Source: Bacteroidales bacterium
GTDB taxonomy: Bacteria; Planctomycetota; Planctomycetia; Gemmatales; Gemmataceae
Direction of reading: 5' to 3'
Length of the DNA: 62,198 bases
Assembly: GCA_026931725.1 (NCBI GenBank)
Contig: JAIXLE010000082.1
Location: forward strand, 1 to 62,198
Of this stretch, positions 45,959 through 56,378 are shown one piece after another; the first letter of the stretch is position 1, and each line of letters starts with the position of its first letter. Under the pieces are notes generated by a model. The model saw nothing but the letters and a program-made list of their open reading frames with translations, did not search any database and was not told the origin of the DNA. Made by a program: the position numbers and the translations under genes.

Positions 45959-48900
45959 CTATTTCTTCTGGGAACCCACAAGCCGTTCATATTCGCCCCA
46001 CTCTTTCGGGTGGAGCATCGCTTTGGTGAGCCCGCGCTGCACGGCTTCGGCCAGGGCCGCATCGCGCGGTTGCGTCTGATTCGACTTGTCGTGCGTCAGC
46101 GCCAGATGGAAGAAGTACACCGGACGGGGGGCCAGGGAGATCGCGACTTCCAGATCCCGGCGGGCTTCCTCCAACCGCCCCGCGACTGTGTGAACCACGG
46201 CCCGCGTATCCAAGAAATACGGTTGCGGCCCTCGCTTGGCGATGGCCCGGTTGATGAGGTCCAGCGGTCGGGCGGAAGCATCGTGATTGTGAACCGCCAA
46301 CAACAACGCCAGGTTGTTCAAATACACTTCCTGATCCGGTGCCCGTAACAGGGCCGCTTCGTAGGCACGCACTTCATCATCGAAACGTCCCACCGCATCG
46401 TGCAGTTCCGCTCGCGCGAACAGCAAATCCGCGTTGTCGGGTTCCTGCGACAGTTTTGCATCAACCCAGGCAACCGCGTTGGTGACGGTTTGATCCCAGG
46501 TTCCCTTGTCGGCGGCTTGCACCAGTTCCGGCGGACGGGAACGCACCGCGCCGGAGAGGAGGCGTGCCGTCGTACCCACGGGGCAATCGGCGGCACGCGA
46601 TCGAGCCAAGGCAATCGCTTCCGCGGGGCGACCCTGACGCAGGTAGAACGAAGCCAGCGGGACATGCGCATCGGGCCGGGTCACGAGGCCCGCGTACTGG
46701 CGGTACGCCTTCTCGGCCTCGGCGGGGCAGTCGATTTCTTCGAGAAGCGGCCCCACTCGCGCGAGCAGGTGAGCGGCTTCATCTTGGGCGGCGGCGGAAA
46801 AAGCGAGTTTCCCCGCTTCTTCCTTCTTCCCGGTGCGTGCGAGATAACGCGCCTCTTCGGCTACAGCGGTCCAGCTTCCGGCGGCGGCCAGTTTGAGACG
46901 GTTGATGGTCGAACGCGCGGCAGTGGTGTTGCCCCGTTCGAGTTGCACTTTCGTCAGCAGGGCCAGATGCTCGGCAGAAGCGAGGCCGCCGGACTGGGTC
47001 GCCAGTTGCAAATACGTCTCCGCTTGATCCAGCACGCCATTTTGCAGGTACAACTTGGCGAGCAGGAAGTTTTCTTCCGGCCCGAGAGGCACGGTTTTCG
47101 CGGATTCGGTCAACCCGGCGATGGCATCGGCTCGTTGGAACGGATCGGCCGCCTGTACCAGCGATTTCGCCCGCTGATCATCGAGTAGGTTGCCGCCTTC
47201 TTGCAGGTTCTGATCAATGAGGGCCAGCGCGGCGGGAACCTGGGTGTATCCTTCCGGTCCCGCGATCAGGGTGAAGGCCAGCATCCGCCGCGCCCATCGA
47301 CGCACAGCGGGTGGGTGCTTTTCCGCCATCGTCGCTTCCAGCAATTGCTGTGCCTCGGCCTTGCGGTTGGTGCTTTGCAACAACAGCACCAGTTGCCGGA
47401 CGGTTCCGGGATCGGTCGGGGCGAGCGTGTACGCTTCTCGATAGAGTTTTTCGGCTTCGCCGAGTTCGCCAAGCAATTCGAGGCAAGCTCCGAGTGTCAG
47501 CGGGATGACCGCCGCATCGGGGCCGAGTGGCTTTTTGCCGGAACGGAGTTTCTGCGTGGCCTGCTGGTAGGCGGCCATCGCCTCGGTTTTCTGGCCGTTC
47601 GCCGCCAGGAAACGTACCAACGCCACCCACGGTTCCGGCGCGGTGTCGTTCAGGGTGACGGCCTTCTGCAAAGCGGCCTTGGCTTCCTGCGGGGCGTTGT
47701 TGACCGCGAAGACGGTAGCCCGGAACAGGTGATCGCGGTAGTCACGCGAACGGCCCATCTCACCCGAACGCGCCCAGTTCAGGTTCTGGTCACGGTCGGG
47801 GCTCATCACGGATTTCAGCAAGACGAGCTGTTTGGCCATGTCGGGAGCCAACACGGATTCCTGGCCGACGCGGGTCAGGATCGCGAGGGCTTCGGGATGA
47901 TGTTGACGATCGAGCAAGAGTCTGACCAATTTGCGTACCAGGAAGTCTGTCCGTTCGCCATGAGCCATCGCTTGCCGATAGTTCTGCAACGCGGCATCGG
48001 GTTGGCTATCCAACATGTCGAGGTCGCCTTGAAGGACGAAGAGGCGACCCCAGCTTTCCCGGCGGGCCAGGGCGTGTTGGAGTTTGTCCCGCAGTGCGGT
48101 CATGGCTGCCTTGTCGCCGGGTTGGATTGTGGTGATACCACGGGCGACCTCGACCATGAGGTGGGAAGGACCATCCGCGCCATCGAGTTTGCCGATTTCG
48201 TCCATCATCCGCGAGACGAGGGCGGTACGCTTCTCCATCAAAGCGAGGTCAAAGAGTGCGATTCGGCTGGCGATGTCAAAAGGCAGTTCCGCCACGGCAC
48301 GGGAATACAGGTCGATCGCGGCGGAGCGATGCCCGAGCGAAGCGAGAACCGCCCCGAGGCTAGAAGCCAGTTGATGACGGTCGGCCCGGCTGAACCCAGC
48401 GCTGTTCTCGGCCAGGGCCGTGACGGCTGATGCGGGCGTGTCTGGGTTCCGGGCGAGCAGTTGGGCACGGGCGAGCCGCAATGGCAGTTGATCGCCCAGC
48501 GTCTTTTCCGCGTCCGCGAGTACGGTCAGTCCGTCAGCCGGTTTCTTTTCCCCGCGCAGCACAGCCAACGCGGCGTGCAACCGGGCATCGTTGGGGGTCC
48601 GCTGGATACTTTCGGTCAGGATCGTTTCCGCTTCGGCGGGTTGGCCGTGGAAATAGGCGGCACTCGAGCGGACCAGTTCAATTTCCGGGGGATACGGCGC
48701 GGGACCGTAGGACTCGGTAAGGGTATCCCATTTGCGCGCGGACTCCGGTTGGGCCAGGATTTCCGCCAGACGCAATCGGCACAACGGAGCCCGCGCACCG
48801 GGGACAGCCGCCATCAGGGAGCGATAGATGGCGATGGCGGAAGCGGCTCGGCCGAGTTTGGCCAGCGCATCGGCCTGACCAAGTTGCGCGGGGACCGAAG

Positions 48901-50194
48901 CCGGGTTGATTTGTCGGGCAGCCGAGAACGCGGCGAGTTGCTGATCCGGGTTCCCCGCGAGGCTGTAGCACTGGCCGATGCCCAGCAATGCCTTGAGATG
49001 ATAACCGGGCATCCGAGCCAGTGCGGTCGTCGATGCCTTCAACAGCGTCCGTGCGGCGGGCCAGTCCCCCTGACTGAGCCGGACGCGGCCCAGCAGATAA
49101 TCGGCGAGGAACTGCGTGTCAGGAGCCTTTTGCAGTTGCTCCGCACGGTGGAGGGCCGCTGAGCTATCGCCGAGGTCCAGAAGCCGATCCGCGATTTCCA
49201 CGGAAGCGACATCGCTGAGTTTGTCTGGCTGGGGCGTGGCCGCGAGGACTTTGCGAGCGGCTTCCAGTTCGTTCAATCGTTCCAACACCTCGGCGAGTCG
49301 CAGCCGCAATCGCAGATCATCGGGTAGGGCGGCGGTCGCTTGCGTCAGGACGCTTTTCGCGCTGGGAAGGTCATCAGTCCAGATGGCGAGTTCGGCCCGC
49401 GCGAGCAGCACATCGGGGTTCTTGTTCCCGCCGGGGAGTTCGTAAGCATGGTCGATGTCGATGCGGGCTTTCGTGGGTTCGCTGGTTTGGACGTAGTATT
49501 GGGCACGGGCCAACCGGGCGTTCACGTCATCGGGTTTCGCGGCAATCAGTTCCGCGACAACGGCGGCGGCTCGTTCCTGGGCTTCTGGGGTGTTGATCTC
49601 TTTTTGCAGCGTCAAGGCCAGGTGCAGGTAGGCATCCGTTGAGGCGTGGCCGGTCTGCAACGCGCGTTCCAGATATTTCACAGCTTCGGTGAAGTTGCGG
49701 CCATCGCGGGCTTCGCACTGAGCCGCCATTTCGAGAATGTTCGCATCATTCTGCAATCCTCCCTCAGAGGGACTGAGCAGATAAGCGAGATGCTCGCGGG
49801 CATTCGGGTAGTGGCGGTTTTCCAGGTAGTGCTGGGCTAACTTTTTACGGTCAGCGAGGCGGTGCGGGTCGAGCCGCACGAGCTGTTCCCGGACGATCGC
49901 GGTTTGCCGGGCCAGGGCGGGTTTCTTGGCCGATTGCTGTTCGAGGCAATCCGCGTATCCGGCAATGGCCGCGATGTCGCCGGGGCGGTAGTTGAGATAG
50001 CTTTTGTAGAGCGAACTGGCCGTTTCCCAGTCCTTCTCGGCCACGGCGGCCTCGGCACGGTCCCGCAGCGTCCCGGCTTGACGGCGTTCCTGGTAGTGAT
50101 GGAGCAAAAAGCTCCCACCGCCGAGAGTCAGAACCACGGTGAGCAGGAAAATCAGTCGCTTGACCTTCAACTTTCGGACGGGCTGGTGCATCAT
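45959..50194 (-). CDS. Very large membrane-anchored TPR-repeat protein
   Basis: About 1,411 residues from the ATG at 50194 (two adjacent ATGs, 50194 and 50191). A basic RKLKVKRL stretch and a TM helix (LIFLLTVVLTLGGGSFLL, ~13-31) anchor it in the inner membrane with the body outside. The remainder is a long chain of tetratricopeptide-like helical pairs (AEAAVAEKDWETASSLYKSY, YLERALQTGHASTDAYLHLA, AEKLYREAYTLAPTDPGTVR, LQLATQSGGLASAEHLALLT, AYRQYAGLVTRPDAHVPLA). It resembles the giant TPR lipoprotein or anchor proteins in exosortase/EPS loci. An XrtA-type deacetylase diverges 125 bp away. I infer a scaffold for envelope polysaccharide assembly, not proven. A GTG-started extension to 50281 is possible. 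Confidence 0.85.
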   Translation of the reverse strand: MMHQPVRKLKVKRLIFLLTVVLTLGGGSFLLHHYQERRQAGTLRDRAEAAVAEKDWETASSLYKSYLNYRPGDIAAIAGYADCLEQQSAKKPALARQTAIVREQLVRLDPHRLADRKKLAQHYLENRHYPNAREHLAYLLSPSEGGLQNDANILEMAAQCEARDGRNFTEAVKYLERALQTGHASTDAYLHLALTLQKEINTPEAQERAAAVVAELIAAKPDDVNARLARAQYYVQTSEPTKARIDIDHAYELPGGNKNPDVLLARAELAIWTDDLPSAKSVLTQATAALPDDLRLRLRLAEVLERLNELEAARKVLAATPQPDKLSDVASVEIADRLLDLGDSSAALHRAEQLQKAPDTQFLADYLLGRVRLSQGDWPAARTLLKASTTALARMPGYHLKALLGIGQCYSLAGNPDQQLAAFSAARQINPASVPAQLGQADALAKLGRAASAIAIYRSLMAAVPGARAPLCRLRLAEILAQPESARKWDTLTESYGPAPYPPEIELVRSSAAYFHGQPAEAETILTESIQRTPNDARLHAALAVLRGEKKPADGLTVLADAEKTLGDQLPLRLARAQLLARNPDTPASAVTALAENSAGFSRADRHQLASSLGAVLASLGHRSAAIDLYSRAVAELPFDIASRIALFDLALMEKRTALVSRMMDEIGKLDGADGPSHLMVEVARGITTIQPGDKAAMTALRDKLQHALARRESWGRLFVLQGDLDMLDSQPDAALQNYRQAMAHGERTDFLVRKLVRLLLDRQHHPEALAILTRVGQESVLAPDMAKQLVLLKSVMSPDRDQNLNWARSGEMGRSRDYRDHLFRATVFAVNNAPQEAKAALQKAVTLNDTAPEPWVALVRFLAANGQKTEAMAAYQQATQKLRSGKKPLGPDAAVIPLTLGACLELLGELGEAEKLYREAYTLAPTDPGTVRQLVLLLQSTNRKAEAQQLLEATMAEKHPPAVRRWARRMLAFTLIAGPEGYTQVPAALALIDQNLQEGGNLLDDQRAKSLVQAADPFQRADAIAGLTESAKTVPLGPEENFLLAKLYLQNGVLDQAETYLQLATQSGGLASAEHLALLTKVQLERGNTTAARSTINRLKLAAAGSWTAVAEEARYLARTGKKEEAGKLAFSAAAQDEAAHLLARVGPLLEEIDCPAEAEKAYRQYAGLVTRPDAHVPLASFYLRQGRPAEAIALARSRAADCPVGTTARLLSGAVRSRPPELVQAADKGTWDQTVTNAVAWVDAKLSQEPDNADLLFARAELHDAVGRFDDEVRAYEAALLRAPDQEVYLNNLALLLAVHNHDASARPLDLINRAIAKRGPQPYFLDTRAVVHTVAGRLEEARRDLEVAISLAPRPVYFFHLALTHDKSNQTQPRDAALAEAVQRGLTKAMLHPKEWGEYERLVGSQKK

Positions 50195-50319
50195 GAGCGC
50201 ATCCCTGGGGGTAACCCGATTTGGATCGGGGCCGGTTCCATCCGGTAACACCAACAGCGTGAGGGGGACATTGTACCACACTGTAGACCCAGGTTAAGCC
50301 GATTCTGCGAGAGGCTCTC

Positions 50320-51339
50320 ATGATCGCGTCCGGGATGACGTTCACCACGACTTCGCCACGTTCTCGAACCGCAACGGTCCCAGGAAGGACAGAGGCTGGC
50401 CCTGAAGAATCCACCGCGGTATCTGTTGCGGAACACGCGCCGACGCAACCCACGGTGGTGCTGAGCTTTGATGTGGAAGAGCATCACCGCATTGAAGCCG
50501 CCGCGGCCCTCTCCTGCCCATCCGATCAACGAGCGACCTACGCCGTGCGCATGGAGGAAACCACCCGGCGGATTCTGGATCGTTTGGCGGCGTATCGGGT
50601 GCGAGCCACCTTCTACATCGTTGGGGAAATCGCACGCACGCACCCAGGGTTGATCCGCGACATCGCCGCGGCGGGGCATGAGATCGGTTCCCACGGTTGG
50701 GACCATCGCCGGGTCCACACGTTCACACCCGAATCCTTCCGCCGTGATCTGGTGCAGAGTCGAGAAGCCTTGGAAGAGGTGTCCGGTACGCCCGTCGTGG
50801 GGTATCGGGCTCCGACATTCAGCGTGACCCGGCAAACGGCCTGGGCGGTCGATGTGCTGGCCGAATGTGGGCTACGGTACGATTCCTCCATCTTCCCGGT
50901 ACGGCACGATCGCTATGGTGTCCCGGATGCCCCACGCACACCGTTTCTCGTGGCCGGGCCAAGCCGTTCGCTGCTCGAACTCCCGCCGACGACCTGGCGA
51001 CTGGCCGGGCAAAATTTGCCGGTGGCGGGTGGCGGATACTTTCGGTTGTTCCCGCCGTTCTGCATGGATCGCGGCATCGCCCAACAGCACCGCCTCTCCC
51101 TGCCGGTGGCAATGCTCTACTTCCATCCGTGGGAGTTCGACCCCGGCCAACCGCGTCTGCCTTTGGGCCGGATGTCCCGCTGGCGCACCTATGTGGGGAT
51201 CACGAAAAGCAACAGACGTTTGGAACGATTGCTCCAGAACTACCAGGGGTTATTCTGTCGAGCCATCGACATCGTGAACGGACTGGATTCGGTACGACAC
51301 GAGTTGCCGAGATTCCAACTGGGATCACACCATGATTGA
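50320..51339 (+). CDS. XrtA-system-type polysaccharide deacetylase
   Basis: Product of 339 residues. After ~45 flexible residues the NodB fold begins: VVLSFDVEEHHRIE (catalytic Asp and metal Asp), ATFYIVGEIARTHPGLIRDI, GHEIGSHGWDHRRVHTFTPE (metal His residues), VVGYRAPTFSVT. The C-terminal part, with YDSSIFPVRHDRYG, LPVAGGGYFRLFP and MLYFHPWEFDPGQPRLP, is the extra module typical of deacetylases in exosortase/PEP-CTERM exopolysaccharide loci. N-deacetylation of a surface glycan is likely. The start could also be the ATG at 50335. The divergent TPR gene shares the 125-bp promoter region. No exosortase or glycosyltransferase is nearby. Confidence 0.9.
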   Translation: MIASGMTFTTTSPRSRTATVPGRTEAGPEESTAVSVAEHAPTQPTVVLSFDVEEHHRIEAAAALSCPSDQRATYAVRMEETTRRILDRLAAYRVRATFYIVGEIARTHPGLIRDIAAAGHEIGSHGWDHRRVHTFTPESFRRDLVQSREALEEVSGTPVVGYRAPTFSVTRQTAWAVDVLAECGLRYDSSIFPVRHDRYGVPDAPRTPFLVAGPSRSLLELPPTTWRLAGQNLPVAGGGYFRLFPPFCMDRGIAQQHRLSLPVAMLYFHPWEFDPGQPRLPLGRMSRWRTYVGITKSNRRLERLLQNYQGLFCRAIDIVNGLDSVRHELPRFQLGSHHD

Positions 51340-51352
51340 CTCGGCACACGGG

Positions 51353-51371
51353 TAGCCCGGATATTTCACCA
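51353..51371 (+). repeat. 19-bp repeat TAGCCCGGATATTTCACCA, copy 2
   Basis: Identical to copy 1 (45153-45171) in the same orientation, 14 bp after the deacetylase stop. Confidence 0.7.
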
Positions 51372-51422
51372 GAGATCGTGTCTCCGTCGTCCCCAAAGCA
51401 AAACGCGTGAACGGTCCCATTC

Positions 51423-51998
51423 TTATGGCAACCCTGGGACACGTTCTTCGCCAGCGCGTTTCCGTTGGGCGATGTTGTACACCTGGAAACCACGCATCCG
51501 CCATGTGCCGTCCGATTCGTTCCCGAATTCCGCTTCCACATAGTACGGCACCACATCCACTGCGGGGGTGGACACCTGGGCAATGCAGCCGATGCGGATG
51601 CGGTCCTCCGCTAACATCTCCACATTCTCGCGGTCAAAGCTCTTGAAATGAATCGTGGCCCCGTGGCGTTCCGCATTGGGAACGACCACGGAGCGAAAGG
51701 CCGCTTTGTCGGAAGAGTGGTAGCGGAACTGATCCGAGATGTTCGCAAAAACAGCATCCCACTGGTGGGCATTGGCGGCTGTGGCCATCTCGCCGAGTCG
51801 CCGTACCGCTTCTTCGCGGGGGCTTTCCACCAGATAATCCACGATGGGGATGCTGAGAATCGCCAACAAAATCCCCCCGACCGTGAAATGCACTCGCCGG
51901 GTTTGTGAAGAACGGAACCACGCCCCAACGGTGATGACAAAAATCACCGTCAGGCCGGTGTACAGCCCCGAACTGGGATCGCTGAGCCAAGTCGGCAT
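51423..51998 (-). CDS. Small membrane protein with NTF2-like C-terminal domain
   Basis: Product of 191 residues. Two hydrophobic helices (GLYTGLTVIFVITVGAWF and FTVGGILLAILSIPIVDYLV) are followed by a soluble ~120-residue domain (REEAVRRLGEMATAANAHQW, DAVFANISDQFRYHSSDKAA, DVVPYYVEAEFGNESDGTWR) whose helix-helix-sheet order and length fit an NTF2-like cone fold. No catalytic residues are evident. It lies 27 bp downstream of eno on the same strand, so some readthrough transcription is possible. Function unknown. Confidence 0.7.
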   Translation of the reverse strand: MPTWLSDPSSGLYTGLTVIFVITVGAWFRSSQTRRVHFTVGGILLAILSIPIVDYLVESPREEAVRRLGEMATAANAHQWDAVFANISDQFRYHSSDKAAFRSVVVPNAERHGATIHFKSFDRENVEMLAEDRIRIGCIAQVSTPAVDVVPYYVEAEFGNESDGTWRMRGFQVYNIAQRKRAGEERVPGLP

Positions 51999-52025
51999 CC
52001 ACGCCTCACGGAGCGAGCCAAGGGG

Positions 52026-53372
<1,347 letters not shown>

Positions 53373-53459
53373 TTACGAGTCCGCGTGCCACGGGCAAGGG
53401 GGGATTGGGTCGATCTCATCCCAGTACGTTCCACACGTTCCGCCGCATCGCACACTCTG

Positions 53460-55709
53460 TCATGTGGACTCTGTCTCACTGCGAGTGGGGATCACACCGC
53501 TGGAGACACCCAGCCAGCGGGCAATGGACCAGAGCAGTACGGCCCCGACGGTGGACATCACAAACAATGTCAGCACGATATTCAGCACCGCCGCGACTTC
53601 TTTCCCCGCGTTGTACATGGCCGGGAAGGACACCGTAATCAGCGTCACACCCGCGGACATCGTGGTCCCCACCACGAACAGCATCGGCGGGATCGTGACC
53701 CAGGCGTAGCGGCCTCGTCCCACGTTGACCATCCAGGTCGTCACCAGTGCCAGGGCCATCGCGGCGAGTAACTGGTTGGCGATGCCGAACATCGGCCAGA
53801 TGGTCAGGATTTCCCCTGTACTAATCAGGAAGCCCCACCCTGCCGTGATGAGCCCACTGGCAATGATCGAGCCTGGCAACCAGTCCGGTCGGGCGAACGG
53901 TGCCCAGACCCGGCCCACCGTCTCTTGCAGTAGGAATCGGCCAATGCGGGTGCCCGCGTCGATCGTCGTGAGGATGAATAGCGCCTCGAACATGATGGCG
54001 AAGTGATACCAATACTTCAGCAACCAATCACCCGTGACACCGAGCCAGCGGAAGGCATCGTGGAAGATGACGGACATGCCCACCGCCAGAGTCACGGCCC
54101 CGCCGGTGCGTCCGCGTAGGGATTCGCCGCCGACCTTCTCTTCAACATCGCCCAGGTTCAGGTGCGTCACGCTCGATGTCCCAACGGCGTGCAGGGGATC
54201 ACCCGCTGCCGGGGGAAGTTTGGGGACATATTCTTCATTGATCTGCTGGACCTGAGCCTGATAAGTCTGCACTTTGTCGATCGGAATGTTGATGTCGTAG
54301 TACAACTGTGGCGGCAGGCAGGCCGCCGCGATGAGGGCGACCACGCCGACCAATGATTCCATCAACATCGAACCGTAGCCGATGGCCCGAATTTGCGTTT
54401 CCTTGTCCAACATTTTCGGTGTGGTTCCCGAAGACACGAGGGCATGGAAACCGCTGACGGCTCCGCACATCACGCAGATGAAGACGAAGGGGAAGATGTA
54501 GCCTGGCATCGTCGGCCCGCCGTTGATGAACACTTCATTCAACTTGGGTGCCTGCAAGGGCGGATTGGCGATGATGACGCTGCCAATCAGGAGCGCCACG
54601 GTGCCGATCTTGAGGAAACTACTGAGGTAATCGCGTGGCCCGAGGAGCAACCAAACCGGCAACACAGCGGCGATGAAGCCATACAAGCACAACGCGAAGA
54701 TGGTTTCTTCTTTGTTGAGCGAGAAGAAATGCTCAATCGACGAACCGGGAATCAGGCTGCCACCGACGGTCGCGGCAAGGACCAGCGTTCCGCCGATGAA
54801 GGAGGCTTCCACGACTTTCCCAGGGCGCAGGCGGTACATCCAGAGGCCCACCAACAACGCAATCGGAATCGTCGCGGCGATGGTGAACGTGCCCCACGAG
54901 GAACCGGGGACCACCTGAACGCACCCGGCGGGCAGCGTCACCACGGTTCGCGCGGCCGCGCCGGTTTCTGGCACCACTTCGGGTGGAGTTTCCAACGGAT
55001 AGCGGATGCGGAAGGCTTCCGTGCGGGTGATGGCCGGTTGATCGGCGGCGTAGCGGACTTTGGCCCCGGCCGGGATCTCCCACACGTTCGGTTGATGGGC
55101 GGTGGATGGATCAGGGTTGAGCGGGTTGGGGAATGTCTGTGAACCTTCCAGTTCGATTCGCATCCCCGCGGGGAGCTTGGCTTCTTCCCCGCCGAGGGCT
55201 TTGACCACCACGAACCCGAGCCCGGCCAGCGCGATGACGACGATGAACAGAATCGCCACGGAAGCCACAATTGCCGCAGGTCGTCCCAATTCCTGGCGGG
55301 CAATCTCGGCGAGAGATTTGCCATCCCGTCGCACGCTGGCCGCTAGAACCAGCATGTCCTGCACGGCTCCCGCGAGACACACCCCCACAACTAACCAGAT
55401 CAACCCCGGCATGTAGCCATACTGAATCGCCAGCACCGGCCCGATCAGCGGCCCGGCCCCGGAAATCGCGGCGAAATGGTGGCCGAACAGCACCCATTTA
55501 TTCGTGGGGTGATAATTCTGACCATCGTTGAATCGGTGAGCGGGAGTCACGCGGCGATCGTCGAGTACCGCGACTTTCGCCGCCAGGAACGCGGAGTAGT
55601 AGCGATACGCGATGGCAAAGATCGCCAGCACGCCGATCATCACGGGCATCGCGTGCAAGACGAGATGCCCATTGTCGTAGTGGTAGAGCGTAAGAGCGAA
55701 TACTGGCAT
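53460..55709 (-). CDS. cstA: Carbon starvation protein CstA-type transporter
   Basis: About 749 residues from the ATG at 55709; the longer frame to 55844 enters the neighbouring ACT gene and lacks homology. Around sixteen hydrophobic helices. Family hallmarks are RVTPAHRFNDGQNYHPTNKW, FGHHFAAISGAGPLIGPVLA, IQYGYMPGLIWLVVGVCLAG, CGAVSGFHALVSSGTTPKML and IDAGTRIGRFLLQETVGRVW. CstA proteins import pyruvate or peptides when carbon is short. A periplasmic insertion of ~100 residues with VRYAADQPAITRTEAFRIR is longer than in the 701-residue E. coli protein. A perfect inverted repeat lies just upstream. Confidence 0.95.
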   Translation of the reverse strand: MPVFALTLYHYDNGHLVLHAMPVMIGVLAIFAIAYRYYSAFLAAKVAVLDDRRVTPAHRFNDGQNYHPTNKWVLFGHHFAAISGAGPLIGPVLAIQYGYMPGLIWLVVGVCLAGAVQDMLVLAASVRRDGKSLAEIARQELGRPAAIVASVAILFIVVIALAGLGFVVVKALGGEEAKLPAGMRIELEGSQTFPNPLNPDPSTAHQPNVWEIPAGAKVRYAADQPAITRTEAFRIRYPLETPPEVVPETGAAARTVVTLPAGCVQVVPGSSWGTFTIAATIPIALLVGLWMYRLRPGKVVEASFIGGTLVLAATVGGSLIPGSSIEHFFSLNKEETIFALCLYGFIAAVLPVWLLLGPRDYLSSFLKIGTVALLIGSVIIANPPLQAPKLNEVFINGGPTMPGYIFPFVFICVMCGAVSGFHALVSSGTTPKMLDKETQIRAIGYGSMLMESLVGVVALIAAACLPPQLYYDINIPIDKVQTYQAQVQQINEEYVPKLPPAAGDPLHAVGTSSVTHLNLGDVEEKVGGESLRGRTGGAVTLAVGMSVIFHDAFRWLGVTGDWLLKYWYHFAIMFEALFILTTIDAGTRIGRFLLQETVGRVWAPFARPDWLPGSIIASGLITAGWGFLISTGEILTIWPMFGIANQLLAAMALALVTTWMVNVGRGRYAWVTIPPMLFVVGTTMSAGVTLITVSFPAMYNAGKEVAAVLNIVLTLFVMSTVGAVLLWSIARWLGVSSGVIPTRSETEST

Positions 55710-55730
55710 GGAAGGAGTCCAGGTTCCGGT

Positions 55731-55772
55731 GTCCTTGGTCAAACCGGGGATGCCGCTGGTCCGACCAAGGAC
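55731..55772. promoter_or_regulatory. Perfect inverted repeat upstream of cstA
   Basis: GTCCTTGGTC (55731-55740) and GACCAAGGAC (55763-55772) are exact reverse complements separated by 22 bp, between the ACT-protein gene and cstA. It could end the upstream transcript, act as an operator for cstA, or belong to a 7-bp repeat tract that continues to ~55792. Confidence 0.55.
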
Positions 55773-55797
55773 TGAGGACCATGGACTAGGAACGACT

Positions 55798-56229
55798 TCA
55801 GGCCGTCCCCAGTTCAGCGAGGATCGTGGCGGCACGGTTGCCATCGTTGACGCTGTCGAAGGTCACATAGCCGACGAACTTGCCGTTCTGGACCGACATC
55901 ACCATGCCGTGCAGGTTGATGCCCGCGGTTTCCCAGGCGACGGTCAACTTCCCGGCCAACCCGGCCTTGTCGTCACCTTCGACCCGCATGACAACGGGTT
56001 CTTGTACTTCATGCAAACCGACATCTTTCGCGGTATTGACATGAACCTGTGTGGTCAGCGGGGCGACATAGAGGTCACCATAACCGGGTCGGCTGGCGGA
56101 ACGCTGGCTGTACACATACTCCAGCTGCGCACCGACCTCAGCCAACGGCTTGAGTTTGTCGGCGATCCCGCCTGGCTCATCCTTGACCTCCGTGTGATAC
56201 ACATGCACCCGCTGCATTTTGAAGCTCAT
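55798..56229 (-). CDS. Tandem ACT-domain protein
   Basis: About 143 residues from the ATG at 56229, preceded by a GGGAGG ribosome site on this strand; the frame is open to 56328 without supporting homology. Two ACT-like beta-alpha-beta units are visible: VHVYHTEVKDEPGGIADKLK and VVMRVEGDDKAGLAGKLTVA, the latter followed by VMSVQNGKFVGYVTFD. ACT domains bind amino acids or other small ligands to regulate partners. It lies 88 bp upstream of cstA on the same strand, so a regulatory link to carbon uptake is possible. No DNA-binding or catalytic domain is attached. Confidence 0.8.
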   Translation of the reverse strand: MSFKMQRVHVYHTEVKDEPGGIADKLKPLAEVGAQLEYVYSQRSASRPGYGDLYVAPLTTQVHVNTAKDVGLHEVQEPVVMRVEGDDKAGLAGKLTVAWETAGINLHGMVMSVQNGKFVGYVTFDSVNDGNRAATILAELGTA

Positions 56230-56378
56230 TGGAGTCGCCCTCCCGGAACGCTCGGCTCGCGAATATGAAAAAGGAATCGGAGTTACGTTCCTCCGATTCG
56301 ATCTTACCTCTGGCGAGTCGGCTTTCAATCGGATAGGTTCTACGAATCCGTTCCGACATTGTCGAATTGAGGGAATGT

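Noticed and set aside
47201..48430. Plus-strand frame (~409 codons) opposite the TPR gene
   Set aside because: Composition follows the complement of the TPR repeats; no plausible protein signature.
45153..51371. The two 19-bp direct repeats as attL/attR of an integrated element
   Set aside because: No integrase, recombinase or tRNA target lies between or beside them, and the interval contains an ordinary-looking EPS-type gene pair.
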